This document shows positions 33,002 to 44,419 of a DNA stretch of 64,000 bases, one piece after another. The translations under genes were made by a program, and so were the position numbers. Source of the stretch: Platanthera guangdongensis (Eukaryota; Streptophyta; Magnoliopsida; Asparagales; Orchidaceae); contig CM077157.1 of the NCBI GenBank assembly GCA_039583875.1, forward strand, positions 71,796,346 to 71,860,345, read 5' to 3'. Every line of letters begins with the position of its first letter. The stretch's first letter is position 1. The notes below the pieces were generated by a model. The model ran no database searches. It was not told the DNA's origin and was given only the letters and a program-made list of their open reading frames with translations.

Positions 33002-33433
33002 TGTTGCAGGATGGAGACCGGGTGGTTTGTTAATGTTCGCAGACCGGGCGGTCTGGCGGTTTATCCTAGCCGGTCTGTGTGCTGGGCTGTTGCAGTTTGG
33101 TGTCCCAGCGGTCAGGCGGCTTGTCTCAGATGACTTGGAGACCAGGTGGTCTAGCGATCTCCTTTGACGACTTGCTCTCTGGGGTGCTTTTTCTCTCATC
33201 CTGGTTATGGTGGGGCGGTTAGCCGGTGTGTCTAACCGCACGGCTTGTCCGATTTGTCTTTTTGTAAAGCCGCATATACTTGTAAATTTTTAGTCCCACA
33301 TTGCTTATTTGTAATCTCTCTCATCTCCTCCATTCTATAAAAGGGAGGCTATACCATTGTAATTGATACCTTTTTTTGGGATAATAAAGTTTCTGTTAAA
33401 CCACTTCCGGTTTGTTTTTGTTCGTTTCTAACA
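33002..33433 (+). repeat. Cop-D 3' LTR
   Basis: 432 bp, matching the 5' LTR with about 21 differences, followed by the duplication TTTGC. Confidence 0.95.
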
Positions 33434-33729
33434 TTTGCCCCATCTCCGTCTACTGGAACAGAGTAGGAGCTGGTGGGGGTGGAACCATGTTCTGTGCCAG
33501 TGGTGTACCCTGCTGAGGAGTAGGGTTCATCGCAGGGTACAAGGAAAATTCCAACTTTTAGTTAATGTACAAGTGGAACTAATGAAAAGTGGACTTTTGC
33601 ATATGATTCTCCCTTATGCGCACATCATTGCTTCTGCTGCTAGTTTGTCCTCAAACTAAGCTCGCTCGGGGTGGTTGAGGGTTTTGTGGACTTCTTCTCT
33701 TTCGATCGATGTTTCCTCCAATACCATTT

Positions 33730-34385
33730 TGTAAGACCCCTTTTTTTGCTACTCTACTGGGTCTTACACCCAGAACTGCCGCTTTGCGGTGACACCGACA
33801 CACGAGATGGTTGCCACTACAAAATGCTGATTCTGCCAGTAATGGAGATCATCAAGAAGTAGAAGTACAAATAAGATTAAGTAAAGTCCACAATCACATA
33901 TAACATATTAAATAGAAATCACAGCAATGTCCACATAATGATAAAAGTACTAAAACAGATCAGTAAGTAGGAATATAAACGATCTTATGCCCGGTACAAC
34001 AAATCCTCACTACAAACCTCTCGCGGAAGCTAAGAAAAGCTAATACTCACGGAGCCAGAGACTGGTGCTCCTGTACTATACTGGCCCACCTCCATGTGCA
34101 CCGTGCTCTGCTGGTGATGCATCCCCTGCAGCTGATCCCTGTCTCCTATCTGAAGCCCCTGAAATGTGTGGTCCACCGACCGTTAGTCATAAAGTCTAAG
34201 CAAACTATCATCCCCGCGACTCCTAGGCACCATGCGGGAGGAGGGATAGGGAAGCTTTGTAGGGTGGAGAGTAAACAAAGCAGGTGACGGTGGGACTATC
34301 TAGCAAGTATATTGTAGCATATATAGAACTATAAAAGGAAAGACAAGCTAACAGTTCTATAAAAAGGAAGCAGTAATGATGAATT
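33730..34385 (-). repeat. Gyp-E 5' LTR, truncated
   Basis: On the plus strand it begins TGTAAGACCCC next to a degenerate minus-strand primer site (TGGTATTGGAG near 33716-33726). The right limit is set only by the change to AT-rich Unk-J sequence. No coding content. Confidence 0.5.
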
Positions 34386-37252
34386 GTAAATATACCTATT
34401 TTTTGTACATTAATTTAGTCGTTTTCATTTTCTTTCGTCATTTTTACATATTTTTGCTTAATAAATTGCTCCTTTTTTGTAAATAATTTTGCTGACTTGC
34501 TTTATTTTTATGTTTCAGAAAATATCTAAAATCTGCCAAAAAAGTCATGTCACGCCCGTGACATATTTGTCACGCCTGTGACCAGGGCGTGACCCGTCAA
34601 AAACCGTGAAATCAGCAAATTTTTGAGAAGCAAAGCTTGACACGCCCGGGGTCACGCCCGTGTCACCCGACACGGGGCGTGACCCAAGCCCGTGTCCACC
34701 CGCTCGACGTTTCCAGCTCAACGATCGTCGACCTCCTCGACACGCCCCGAGTCACGCCCGTGACCTAGGGCGTGACTCAATCTCAGCTCAACGATTTCAA
34801 CTCGACACTTTCCGCTCGACATTCGTCGAGTGTCGACACCAACTGACACGCCCAGAGTCACGCCCGTGACCTGGGGCGTGACCTTTCCAGCTGGCCCGAC
34901 AAGACCTGCCCGAAGACTTTCGGCGCAACCCGTGCCCAGATCCCCCTGCTTGACACGTCCCCTGTCACGCCCGTGACCTGGGGCGTGACCACTGCGAGAC
35001 CGACACGTGTCCATCCCGAAGTCCACTTTCCCGTCAAATCGCTGGCCGCCTTCGCAAATAGTACTGACACGCCCCCTGTCACGCCCGTGACGAAGGGCGT
35101 GTACTTGTAAATTTTTCCCTATAAATTCAGAGCTTCTGCTTGAGTTCTTGTTCCCTTTTTGGATCCATTTTGTGTAGGGGAGATGCTGTTAGATGAATTT
35201 CCAAACCCTTGTAAGGGATTTTCTCCCTCTCTCTCTTTCATTTTTGTATTAGCTTTGTAATCGTTTTTAGACTTAATAAAAACATAGATTTTTTTTCCCA
35301 TTTCATGGTTTCGGAATGCATCTATGCGCCCCTCTCTTATACAATCTTATTTCTTCCTTTGTTCTCTCTTTGTTTTTCGTTCTTTTCTAAGAGTGTGTGT
35401 GTGTGTATGAGTTTAACTTAGTTTTATTACTTTCATAATCTTCATAATTTTCATAGTTTAGTTTTTCCGTTCATAGAATGTCCATCCTTATGAGTTTATA
35501 AAAACGTTTTAAAAGTGATTTTTTATCTTTTTCGCTAGTTTTGTTCGTTTTTATCCGTAAAACTTTTTACTCCTTTTAACTTTATTATCACTTTTCTAGC
35601 ATTTTTATAAAATTATAAGAATGATAATATAGCCGTTTTAATTTTTTGTGCACTTCGATTTTTCGTTTAAACTTTTGCTCTTTTAAATTTTTAGTCTTCT
35701 TTTTACGCATTTCTACCGCATTCTGGCGGTAGAAATATATTCGTTTTAATTTTTCGGGCATTTTCATTTTGCGTTTATTTGCAAACCTTTTTGCCCGTTT
35801 TATTTTTATTTCAGCTTTTTACGCATTTCTACCGCATTCTAGCGGTAGAAATGCAGTTATTTTAATTTTTCGTCAACTTAGTTTTTCTTAATTTTTTCAC
35901 TCATGTGTGTGTGCGCATTTATTTCCGCCTACTCGTTAAGAGTTAAATGACGCTTGCTTATTTTACTTTCTGTAGTGTGCGTGAGTTTTTAATTTTCTTT
36001 ATTTCCGCCTACTCATTCAAGTTAAATGGCAGGTCTTAATTTTCCCTACTCATTTGAGTAGAATTTGTGTGTGTGTGTTTTCATTTATGTCGAGAGAGTG
36101 TGTGCGTGAGTTTTACTTTATGTCGAGTGTGTGCGTGTGTTGTATTTATTTAGTCCTACTCGTTTGAGTAGGACCCGCTTTCTTTCTCCCGCCCACGCAT
36201 TTGCGCAGGGACTCGCAATTTACAGCTTTCTTCAGTCCTACTCGTTTGAGTAGGACTTGTAATTTTCTGCTTTATTTTCCTGCTTTCATTTACTGCTTTC
36301 ATTTCCTGCTTTCTTTACTGCTTTATTTTCTGCTTTTCCCGCAAGCCGTTCCCATTCCGATGAGTGGCTAATCGTTCTTATCCCTCGGCATCGAAGAGCA
36401 TTGGGACAGATAAAATAGCTTAAAATAATTAAAGGTCTAATTTTTCTAATTAATTAAAAGTACTTAAGGTTTGCCCGGGGTTAACGACGCGTAGGACCAC
36501 ATATCGATGTGTGGGCCCTATTTCCGTAGTCCATATGCTAGCTAGCCGAGAGGCCGTGCATATGGACCGATCACCCCTTGGCAAAGAGAGTTCCGCACTA
36601 ACCCTTGAGAGAGGAGGCGCGCCAACTCTACCGGATTGGGTTCCCCACCCAATAGCGGGGTTCTTAGCGTAATGCGGGCGTTAAGAGGAATCCTTCGTCG
36701 GACGAGAGCCCGGTCGAATAGTCTTAGCGTTCAGGTGAGCGATAGTCCTAGAGATAGGTGAGCTCATTTTAGTGGAACCTCCACGACCAAGTCTCCGCCT
36801 TAATTAATTAGAAATTTAGGAGCTCTTTTTATTTAAAGTCTATTTTAGGTCATTTGTTTTCTCGGTGTTATCGAGCTAAGCTCTTCATCGGCACCACCTT
36901 ATTGCTTTCTTTTTATGCTTTCATTTTCCATTTCTGCATTTTTATTATATATAAAATATCCCGACAAGATAATTATCGGTAAAATAATAGTCCCCTCCAG
37001 GGAAGAGTAGAAATAATCGAACCGACCCCGAGAACAATACGATCTCGATATTCCACCCGGAATATCCTGTACTACTCACGATAGGTGCACTTGCCTCCTT
37101 TCGTTAAAACTCGATCTAAACCATTTTATATCCAAATAAATAAATACGTGCGCCCCGTTTTCTTAAATAAAATCATTCCGTCTTTTTCTCAAATAAAACC
37201 GCCGGGTCGCCGCGTGACCGTAAATAATTTTGGAGTTTTAACCATCAAGTAA
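34386..37252 (+). repeat. Unk-J: unclassified LTR-like DNA
   Basis: 2.9 kb without any plausible ORF. It has a repeat array (34549-35105), then TATAAATT at 35120-35127 and AATAAA at 35275-35280, arranged like U3-R of a plus-strand LTR. A long T-rich then mixed non-coding tail includes the words CTACTCGTTTGAGTAG and TTCTACCGC...GCGGTAGAA. It ends where Sir-F starts. It may be a long gypsy LTR, but neither end nor a primer site can be shown. Confidence 0.45.
34549..35105 (+). repeat. ~105-bp tandem array with GTCACGCCCGTGAC
   Basis: Six units, with GTCACGCCCGTGAC (or GTGTC) starting at 34549, 34651, 34751, 34857, 34964 and 35078 (spacing 100-114 bp). Each is followed by GGGCGTGAC and usually preceded by GACACGCCC, so every unit can fold. 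Stretches between hold CTCGACATTCGTCGAG-like dyads. Confidence 0.88.
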
Positions 37253-38899
37253 TGTTGGGTACATTAGTCACAATGTACTTGATTTGAAGAAGTCCTTTCA
37301 GTTTAATGATATACACATAGTTGTATTTGATGAATGTTAAGTTCATATATGCAGGCAAATAAAGCTAAGTACAAAAGTGTCAGGATACTAGACATATGTC
37401 GACACCTTTGTCAAGGATGTGCTGAGATAAGGAGAAAGTTGTGTCGACACTCAGTAGTAGTGTCGACACACATAAACAAGAAGTGCTGAGTCAAGGAGAA
37501 AGTTGTGTCGACACACAGGACTTGGGTTGACACTATGATACACGAAAACAACTGCGTCGACACTCAGGACTATTGTCGACACACACTGCACAAGTTATCT
37601 CGAGACAAAGAGAACATGTGTGAACACTAAGGATATATGTCGACACACTCTATACAAACAGTGTCAAGACTGAAGACAATTGTGTCGACACTCAAGAGAA
37701 GTGTCGGCACACCTCACAGGCTGAGTCAAGACTGGAAGCAAGCAGTGTCGACACTTAGGACTAATGTCGACACATTCTACATCAACTATTTTGAAACAAG
37801 GCGACGGTTGTGTCGACACATTCAAAAGTTTGTTGACACCACTACAAGAGAAGTGTCGACACCCAGGACTGGTGTCGACATATACAATAGTCAAGTTTCA
37901 ACAGTTCAAGAAGATTTGTTTCATAAGTACAGAAATCAAGTCAGAGGGTCTGACAACTGTCAGAACTGTCAAATTTCAGTTATTAACCGGATCAGCCGGT
38001 TATCTTTGACAGAGCCTATATAAAGGGATCAACTCTTCAAAAAAGATAGAGAGAAAAAATTGGCAAGTCCAGATCTAAGAAGCTATCTGCTAGAATACAG
38101 AAGATGGAGAGAAGCCGGATCAAGAATCGTCTTCAACATTCTCCAGCCTATATCTACACTAATTTCAACTTCAAGAAGCTTTGAAAAGCTAAGAAGGGCA
38201 GGATCAAATTTATCACTTTAAGATCAAAGGAAGCAAACAGATCAGGATCAGATCAAGAAGAAATCGCCCATTCCTTTCTTGCTGGGTGACTTGTTCTGAA
38301 TCAATCTCTTTTACTTTTATTAATTTTGTAAGATCTACCTGTAGATCTGAGTGTAGTGGAAACATTTTCTTTGAGATTGTAAGCCTATGTTATAAAGGCT
38401 GAGATAGGGCAGGGATTGCCTGAGGTAGGAGAAGAGGGCATTTCTGTGAGTTGTAGGGCAACATTTGCTTGAGAAGTAGGAGTGTGGATACATTCTGAGG
38501 TAGAGTTCTTGGGAAGAATTTGAGTTGTAGGATCTTGGTAAATTGAGTGGTAAGACTTGAAAAGTCTGAGTTGTAGGAGCCAGCTGGATCTTGAGCTGTA
38601 AGATCTGAGGATCTGAGTAAAGGAAGAAGAATGAGTTTGGCCGAATCTAGTTCATTGCTAGATAGGTGAAAGGGAAAAGTGGATGTACCCATAAATTTGA
38701 GAACCACTATAAAACTGTGTGTGTTGTGTTTGGTATGTTGTAATAGTTCTAGATTGCTAGTAAGATTATCTTATTTATCTGGCTGTGATATATAACTCAA
38801 AGAAAGCAGATCTCTGAATTAAAAAAGGTAGCCAAGATTCAAATAGTACCTGTTCACCACCCCTCTAGGTCACTCTCAATCCTAAAATAAACATTTACA
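37253..38899 (+). repeat. Sir-F 5' LTR
   Basis: 1,647 bp, TGTTGGGTACATTAG to AACATTTACA, two bases before the primer site TGGTATCAGAGG (38902). GTGTCGACAC copies lie at about 37440-37880 and TATATAAAG near 38017. Confidence 0.85.
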
Positions 38900-38978
38900 A
38901 TTGGTATCAGAGGGAGGTTCACTGAAAAAGGCATAACATCATATTGAGAATCCTGAGGATTGGAAAGAAAGATTTATC

Positions 38979-39957
38979 ATGGCTCAGAGGGAAAATAATT
39001 CCATCAAGCTCCCTGTCTACTCCAAAGGAAATTTTGGAATATGGAAGTAGAGAGTCAGATTATTTATGGAAGCAACAGATCCAAGAATTTATATCATAGT
39101 GATTGCTGGACCTTTCATTCCCATGAAAGTGTCAGTTCTTGATGCAAACATCAAGACACCCAAGACTTATATGGAGATGGATAAGGATGAAATCATTCTG
39201 GCCTCTATGGACAAGAGGGCTCAGAATATTATAGTGAGTGCAATTGATGATTTCACTTTTCAAAATCTGATTTATTGTAAAACATCAAAAGAAATGTGTG
39301 AGTCACTGATAGTCTATATGGAAGGAACTGAGGAGGTCAGAGATGATAGAAAATTTCTGCTAAACCAACAATATGAATCCTTCAGATGGGATAAGAATGA
39401 TTCAGTGGCTGACTGTTTTAAAAAAATTTTCAAACTTGTGAACAACCTGAGGACTTATGGAAGGAGCTTTTCTAACTATGAACTTAATGACAAGTTCTTT
39501 AGGTCCCTGAACAAGGAATGAGACATCAAGATCTATGCTATAAGAGAAATGGACAATTTAGCCAATATAGACCCCCAGGATCTATTTGGCAAGCTGTTGT
39601 CCCATGAGTTACAGCTCAACCTCAGAAAGTCTGAAAAAGATTCAGCTAGAGCACACAATAGAGAAAAGTCCTTGGCCCTAAAGGCCAAGACTTCTAGGAA
39701 GGTCAGATAAAAGTCCACACTCTCAGAGAAACAATAAACAGCCTCTGAGCGTACAGAGTCATCCTCATCAGGAGGAGACCTAACTGAGGAGGAACTGTCT
39801 CTCTTCACTCGACAGTTCAAGAAGATGTTGTCGAGAAGAAGGCAAGGCAGCTGGAAGGGTCCAGCTGGAGACTCTTCTCTCAAGAAGATCAATCATCCAG
39901 AGATACCCAGGAAGAAGAATTCTGGGGACAGGTATGGTTCTTCACATAACAAATATG
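38979..39957 (+). pseudogene. Sir-F gag fragment
   Basis: Starts MAQRENNSIKLPVYSKGNFG at 38979, followed by a stop near 39048, then an open stretch matching Sir-B gag (ATDPRIYIIVIAGPFIPMK; MDKRAQNIIVSAIDD; YESFRWDKNDSVADCF). Further stops occur at 39519 and near 39707-39737. Sequence recognisable as gag ends about 39955, before the zinc knuckles. Confidence 0.85.
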
Positions 39958-40233
39958 TTGATGCGCGAAAACGAATGAAGGGAGAAGTATAGGGTTGTCG
40001 CGGACACCAACAGCTAACGGGGTGTGTTCGATCTCACTAACAAGGTGATGAGGTGAAGAGGTTGATGGTTGCGGGGATAGAGGAGAGGATAAAGCTTCTG
40101 AGTTCTCGAGAGTGGAGAAAATGCTTGTTCAAGAGTTGCGGGGATAGAAGGGAGAAGGGCGTTGATCTGAGTGCGTAGATGGTTGGGAAGGTTGATCAGG
40201 AGTTGTCGAGTAGACCGTTACTTTGACGGTTGT
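39958..40233 (+). other. Unassigned filler before Sir-B
   Basis: About 275 bp unlike either neighbour, G-rich with repeats of TTGCGGGGATAGA. No ORF. It could be a scrap of another element into which Sir-B inserted. Confidence 0.4.
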
Positions 40234-40377
40234 TGTTGGGTACATTGGTTTAAATGTACCTGATTTGAAGAAGCCTCACCCAACTCAATGATATACATCA
40301 AAATGTATTTGATGTATTTTGAGTTTACTTGTGCAGGCTAAGTATTTGCAGGAAAGAAGAAAAAGTTTCTAAGTCCA

Positions 40378-41260
40378 TGTGTCGACACCCAGAGGGAAAG
40401 TGTCGACACTTAAGAAGACTTGTGTCGACACCCATGCAAGCAGTGTTGACACTTGGAGTCATTGTGTCGACACCAGGGATGCTGAGTCGACACCAGATAG
40501 AAAGTGTCGACACAAGGAGCTGTGTCGACACTCAATGAAGAAGAGTGCAGTAAAGCTGTGTCGACACATAGCAGTTGTGTCGACACCCAGTAAAACTGTG
40601 TCTACATCAGAAAGTGTCGACACTTGGAGGCTGTGTCGACACTCAGCAAAAGTCAGCAGAGACTAAGTACAAGTGTCGACACCCAGAACAATGTGTCGAC
40701 ACTCAGCAAAAGAGTCAACACTGGAAGTAATTGTCGACACCCAGAACAATGTGTCGACACTCAGTTGAAGACTCAACACTTGAAGAAAGTGTCGACACAA
40801 GTAGCTATGTCGACACTTAGTAAAGATCAGCAAAGATCAACAAAAATATTCTAAGTACAAGTGTCGACACTAAGGGAATATATCGACACTTAGCCAGAGT
40901 CTCGACAGAAGAAGAATGTGTCGACACCCAGAGCAATGTGTCGACACTCAGCAAGTATCAACACTGAAGACATGTGTCGACACCAAGAAGCAGTGTCAAC
41001 ACTTAACAGATTCAACACATGAAGATGTGTCGACACAAAGGTGTTGTGTCGACACTTAGAAGAATTCAGCAAAATACTGAAGTACAAGTACTTGTGTCGA
41101 CACTCAATTTCAGTGTCGACACATGAAGAAGAAGCAGTGTCGAGATATAAAATATACAACACAAGGAGTTGTGTCGACACCTTGTAGGCTAGTGTCGACA
41201 CTTAGACAACATGTATCGACACATAGTCTATAAGTGTCGACACTTAAATACAGAAAGTCT
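40378..41260 (+). repeat. GTGTCGACAC palindrome array, Sir-B 5' LTR
   Basis: About 25 perfect copies of the 10-bp palindrome GTGTCGACAC and several one-base variants, spaced irregularly (about 20-60 bp) with AG-rich text between. Duplicated in the 3' LTR (58869-59745). Confidence 0.95.
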
Positions 41261-41400
41261 CGACACTTACAGACAGTTACAGAATCTTCAAGAACTGACT
41301 GGATGACTTGACAGCTGCCATTCCAGCCGGTCTACTACACCTGTCAGAGTTGTCAGAATTCAGTTATGGACCGGACCAGCCGGTTACCATGAATAAGGCC

Positions 41401-41408
41401 TATAAATA
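41401..41408 (+). promoter_or_regulatory. TATA box, Sir-B 5' LTR
   Basis: TATAAATA in the context GGCCTATAAATAGGC, about 140 bp after the last palindrome. The 3' LTR copy is at 59893-59900. Confidence 0.75.
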
Positions 41409-42273
41409 GGCTTATGCTGTCTACAGAAAGTGGTTGTTGAAGAGATCAATTGAACTCAAGTTCAGATTGTTGTTCAAGTAATTCAAAGAAGATCTAGCTG
41501 TCAAGTGAAGATCTAAGAAGTTGGAGAGAGAGAGCTCCATCCAAGTAATCAGCCGTTGGAACCAGGCTGAGAAGAAGAGTTCAGATCTATTCTGAATCTT
41601 AAGTAGCAGAGATCAAGGATCAACTGCAGAAGGAGTCAATCTTATTGAGTTCTGCATTCAAGAAGCTTTGAAGAAAGCTAAGTCAGATTGATTTCAGCTG
41701 AGTTCTTCCAAGAACTCATCAAAAAACTCACAACTCTCCTCTCTTGTCTCTGAGTTGCTGAGTTAACATTATTGTATTCATTTTATCTTGTAGGATCCTT
41801 TGGATCTGAGTCTTGTAAGCCTGTAATTATAAAGGCTGAGTGTAGGTCTTGAGAGCCTGAGTGTAGGAGATTGAAATCTCTGAGTGTAGGCCTTGGTGGC
41901 TGAGTGTAGGCCTTGGTGGCTGAGTGTAGGCCTTTGTGGCTGAGTGTAGGCTTTGTGAAGAAGTTGAGTTGTAGGGCCTTGGGCCTGAGGTGTAGGAACC
42001 AGTTTTGGGTTCTGAGATAGTGGAGGAGTTTGGCCGATTCTAGTACACTGCTAGATAGGCGAAGGGGGAAAGTGGATGTACCCAAACCTTGGGGAACCAT
42101 TATAAAACTGTGTGTCTTCTGTGTGCTGTGGTTTGCTGTGAATGTTGTGTGATTGCTGTGCAATAGTAGATATAAATCTGTGTTAAAAACTGATTGCTGC
42201 CATAAAAAGTTAAAAAGAATTTGGTCACCTATTATCCCCCCCCTCTAGGTGTTTAAGTACTATATCTTTCAAG

Positions 42274-42285
42274 TGGTATCAAAGC
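42274..42285 (+). other. Primer-binding site, Sir-B
   Basis: TGGTATCAAAGC, one mismatch from the tRNA-Met complement seen in Sir-1, at the same two-base offset from the LTR. Confidence 0.85.
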
Positions 42286-42376
42286 GAGGTTACTCAAAAA
42301 AGGACATAACTGTCTGAGTAGATCCTGTTGGCAGATTCAGTCTAAGTCAATTACAGAATCAAGAAAATCAAGAACC

Positions 42377-44419
42377 ATGGGTTCCACTGAGAATCATAAG
42401 GAATTGGGATCCATGAAGCTACCCATATGTAGGAAAGAGATCTTTGGGATCTGGAAGGAAAGGGTGAGACTTTTTATGGAAGCCTCAGACCCTAGGATTT
42501 ATATCACAGTAAAAGAAGGGCCATATGTGCTCATGAAGGTGTCAGTCTTAGATACAAATCAAAGAACACCTAAGGATTTCTCAGAAATGACAAAGGATGA
42601 AATTGTTCTAGCCACTATGGACAAAATGGCTCAGAACATCATAGTAAGTGCCATAGATGATGCAACTTTTTAGAATCTGATACACTATAAGATAGCTAAA
42701 GAAATGTGGGATACTCTTATTGTGTACATGGAGGGTTCTGAAGAAGTGAGGCAAGATAGAAAATCCTTGCTAAATCAAGAATATGAAAGTTTTAGACAAG
42801 GAAAAGCTGATAGCATAACTGAATGCTATAAAAAGTTCTATAGGATTGTGAATGAGCTCATGTCCTATGGTAGAGAGTTCAGTAATTATGAACTCAATGA
42901 TAAGTTTCTAAGGTCCCTAACAAAAGATTGGGACACCAAGATCTGTGCCATTAGGGAAATGACAAAGTTGGCAGAAATTCCTCCACCCACACTGTTTGGC
43001 AAACTGCTGTCCTATGAAATGCAGTTAATGGTGAGGAAAGAAGAGGAGAAATCCACAAGAAATGAACACAAAGAAAGGACAGTGGCCTTTAAAACAGAAG
43101 CCCCCAGAAAGTACAGAAGTAAGTCACCTTCTCCACCACCAAAAGCAGCTGAATCTGAGTCAGATGAGTCAGTCAGCAGAAAATCTGAAAGCAGTGAAAG
43201 TGATGAGGACTTTGCTGCCTTCACAAGACATTTTCAAAAATTCTTAAAGAAGAAACAGTGGAGGACAAGGCCTTCTACATCACAGAGAAAAGAAGACTAT
43301 TACCAGGACAAAAAGTCTTCAAAGAAAGACAGGAAAAAGACTAAGTCTAGCAAGGCAACTCTTTCAAAAATAGTATGCTATTGCTGTAATAGACAAGGTC
43401 ATGTCATTGCAGACTGTCCAGAGAAGAGGAAGGAGTCTAGTGACAAGAAAAAGACTCAATACAAGGGAAAGAAAGAAAAGTCTTTTGTTGCCAAAAAGGA
43501 CAAGAGCCTGTCAGATTTATCTTCATCAGAAACTGAGTCAGATGCAGAAGCATATATAGGGCTGTTTGCTGAGGAAGAAGAAGAAGAGTTCATGCAGATT
43601 ATGAATTCTATATATGAACAAGAGGACAGTCAGTGCCAAGGACTAATGGCATTGACTGAAAGTGACAAAATCCTGGAGCAGCCAGGACCTAGTAAGGTAC
43701 AAAGTTCAACTTTAAGTTCAGTTTCTTGTGCCAGTACAGAATCAGATTCATCCTCATCAAATGATGAGAGTGCATCTGAGTCTGAAGAAGATATTTATCA
43801 GTTGATAGATGAATATAAAGTTCTGTTGCAAGCTTATAAGAAGAGCAAGTCCCTAGCCAAAAGTCAGGCAAAGGAAATTGCTATTCTCAAAGCTGCTGCA
43901 ACTGATTTTGAGAAGTTGTTTGATCAAAAGCTTAATGAGATAGCCAGATTGAAGCACATAACTGTGATTCAAATGGGAACTATATCATTTAAGAATGATC
44001 AAATCAAGAGTCTGGAGATTAATCTTTAGAAGGAGAAGGACTTAGTTGCTAGGTTTTCTAAACCAAAGTCTGTTTTACCCATAATTGATGAATTTATTCA
44101 TCACAAAGGTAAAGCTGGACTGGGGTTTACTAGACCTGCAAGGACTGTTCAGTCCAAGTCCAAGTCCAAGGGCAAATCCCCAACTCTCAACAAGTCTGCT
44201 GTAGATAAAACAGCAAAGACAGTACCTAAGCAAAGGTACAATAAGTTTGAGTGTTGGTGCTGTGGCAAGGTAGGCCACTATGCAATGGACTGTTGGCACA
44301 ATGCTAGTGCCAAAGTGAGTAGCAATCTGCCTATTGGAAAACCAGCAGGTAGCCTTGTCAGAATGCAAACTAGCAAGTACCAAGGACCCAAGAATTCTTT
44401 GGGTTCTAAGGTTCATTAA
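42377..44419 (+). pseudogene. Sir-B gag
   Basis: Capsid/nucleocapsid protein of about 680 residues in one frame. Start MGSTENHKELGSMKLPICRK. The capsid-like N-terminal part has ASDPRIYITVKEGPY, MDKMAQNIIVSAIDD and EYESFRQGKADSITECY. A Lys/Ser-rich stretch leads to CCHC knuckle 1 at residue 334 (CYCCNRQGHVIADC). An acidic and then coiled-coil region follows, with knuckle 2 at residue 626 (CWCCGKVGHYAMDC), and the frame ends with TAA at 44417. In-frame TAG codons at 42671 and 44027 inactivate this copy; Sir-F has Gln (CAA) at the first site. Pol follows in the same frame. Confidence 0.92.

Larger units (their letters stand above)
28882..33433 (+). mobile_element. Cop-D: gag-less Ty1/copia element
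   Basis: Complete 4.55 kb element with LTRs at 28882-29312 and 33002-33433, a primer site touching the 5' LTR, a purine tract touching the 3' LTR, and the duplication TTTGC at 28877-28881 and 33434-33438. The internal region is 3.7 kb and encodes protease to RNase H. The place of gag (29324-29782) is taken by C/T-rich non-coding DNA. The LTRs differ at about 21 of 432 positions by eye (about 5%), the oldest complete insertion measured here. Confidence 0.95.
28503..33530 (-). pseudogene. Gyp-E gag fragment, split by Cop-D
   Basis: Starts MNPTPQQGTPLAQNMVPPPP at 33530, has a stop soon after, is split at 33434/28881 by Cop-D, and continues with AILEAFRAQQAQAPQPN, then MLARIRCPKEEAAALVVSCL, HAKRWWKSLL and ISWEEFRTAL, typical of a gypsy capsid core. 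It ends near 28503 at Sir-I. The lineage within Ty3/gypsy is unresolved. Confidence 0.72.
28491..34385 (-). mobile_element. Gyp-E: gypsy gag and 5' LTR remnant, interrupted
   Basis: Minus-strand Ty3/gypsy remnant split by Cop-D. Pieces are 28491-28881 (gag), 33434-33729 (gag start and leader) and 33730 to about 34385 (LTR). Everything downstream of gag is lost, at the Sir-I junction on the left. Confidence 0.7.
37253..39957 (+). mobile_element. Sir-F: 5' part of a Sirevirus-like element
   Basis: LTR, primer site and part of gag of an element from the same family as Sir-B (TGTTGGGTACATT start, GTGTCGACAC array, homologous gag). It is lost after about 39957. The 3' LTR is absent. Confidence 0.85.
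40234..42271 (+). repeat. Sir-B 5' LTR
   Basis: 2,038 bp, TGTTGGGTACATTGG to ATCTTTCA, two bases before the primer site. U3 is dominated by the palindrome array, then TATAAATA at 41401. R-U5 has five near-identical CTGAGTGTAGGCCTTGGTGG units at about 41830-41960. Confidence 0.95.

Noticed and set aside
33764..33775. Second GGGTCTTACA close to the start of the Gyp-E LTR as its other end
   Set aside because: It would give an LTR of about 46 bp, far too short; it is more likely a terminal inverted or internal copy within a longer LTR.
40329..41201. Open frames rich in Cys-Arg-His, Val-Asp-Thr and Ser-Thr repeats across the GTGTCGACAC arrays, on both strands
   Set aside because: They are translations of the palindrome repeat itself, present in several frames and both strands. 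Same for 37637-38023, 55070-55385 and 58817-59579.
40378..41260. CRISPR-like array of a short repeat with spacers
   Set aside because: The repeat is only a 10-bp palindrome, spacers vary widely in length, it lies in a retrotransposon LTR and is duplicated in the other LTR, and the DNA is from a plant.
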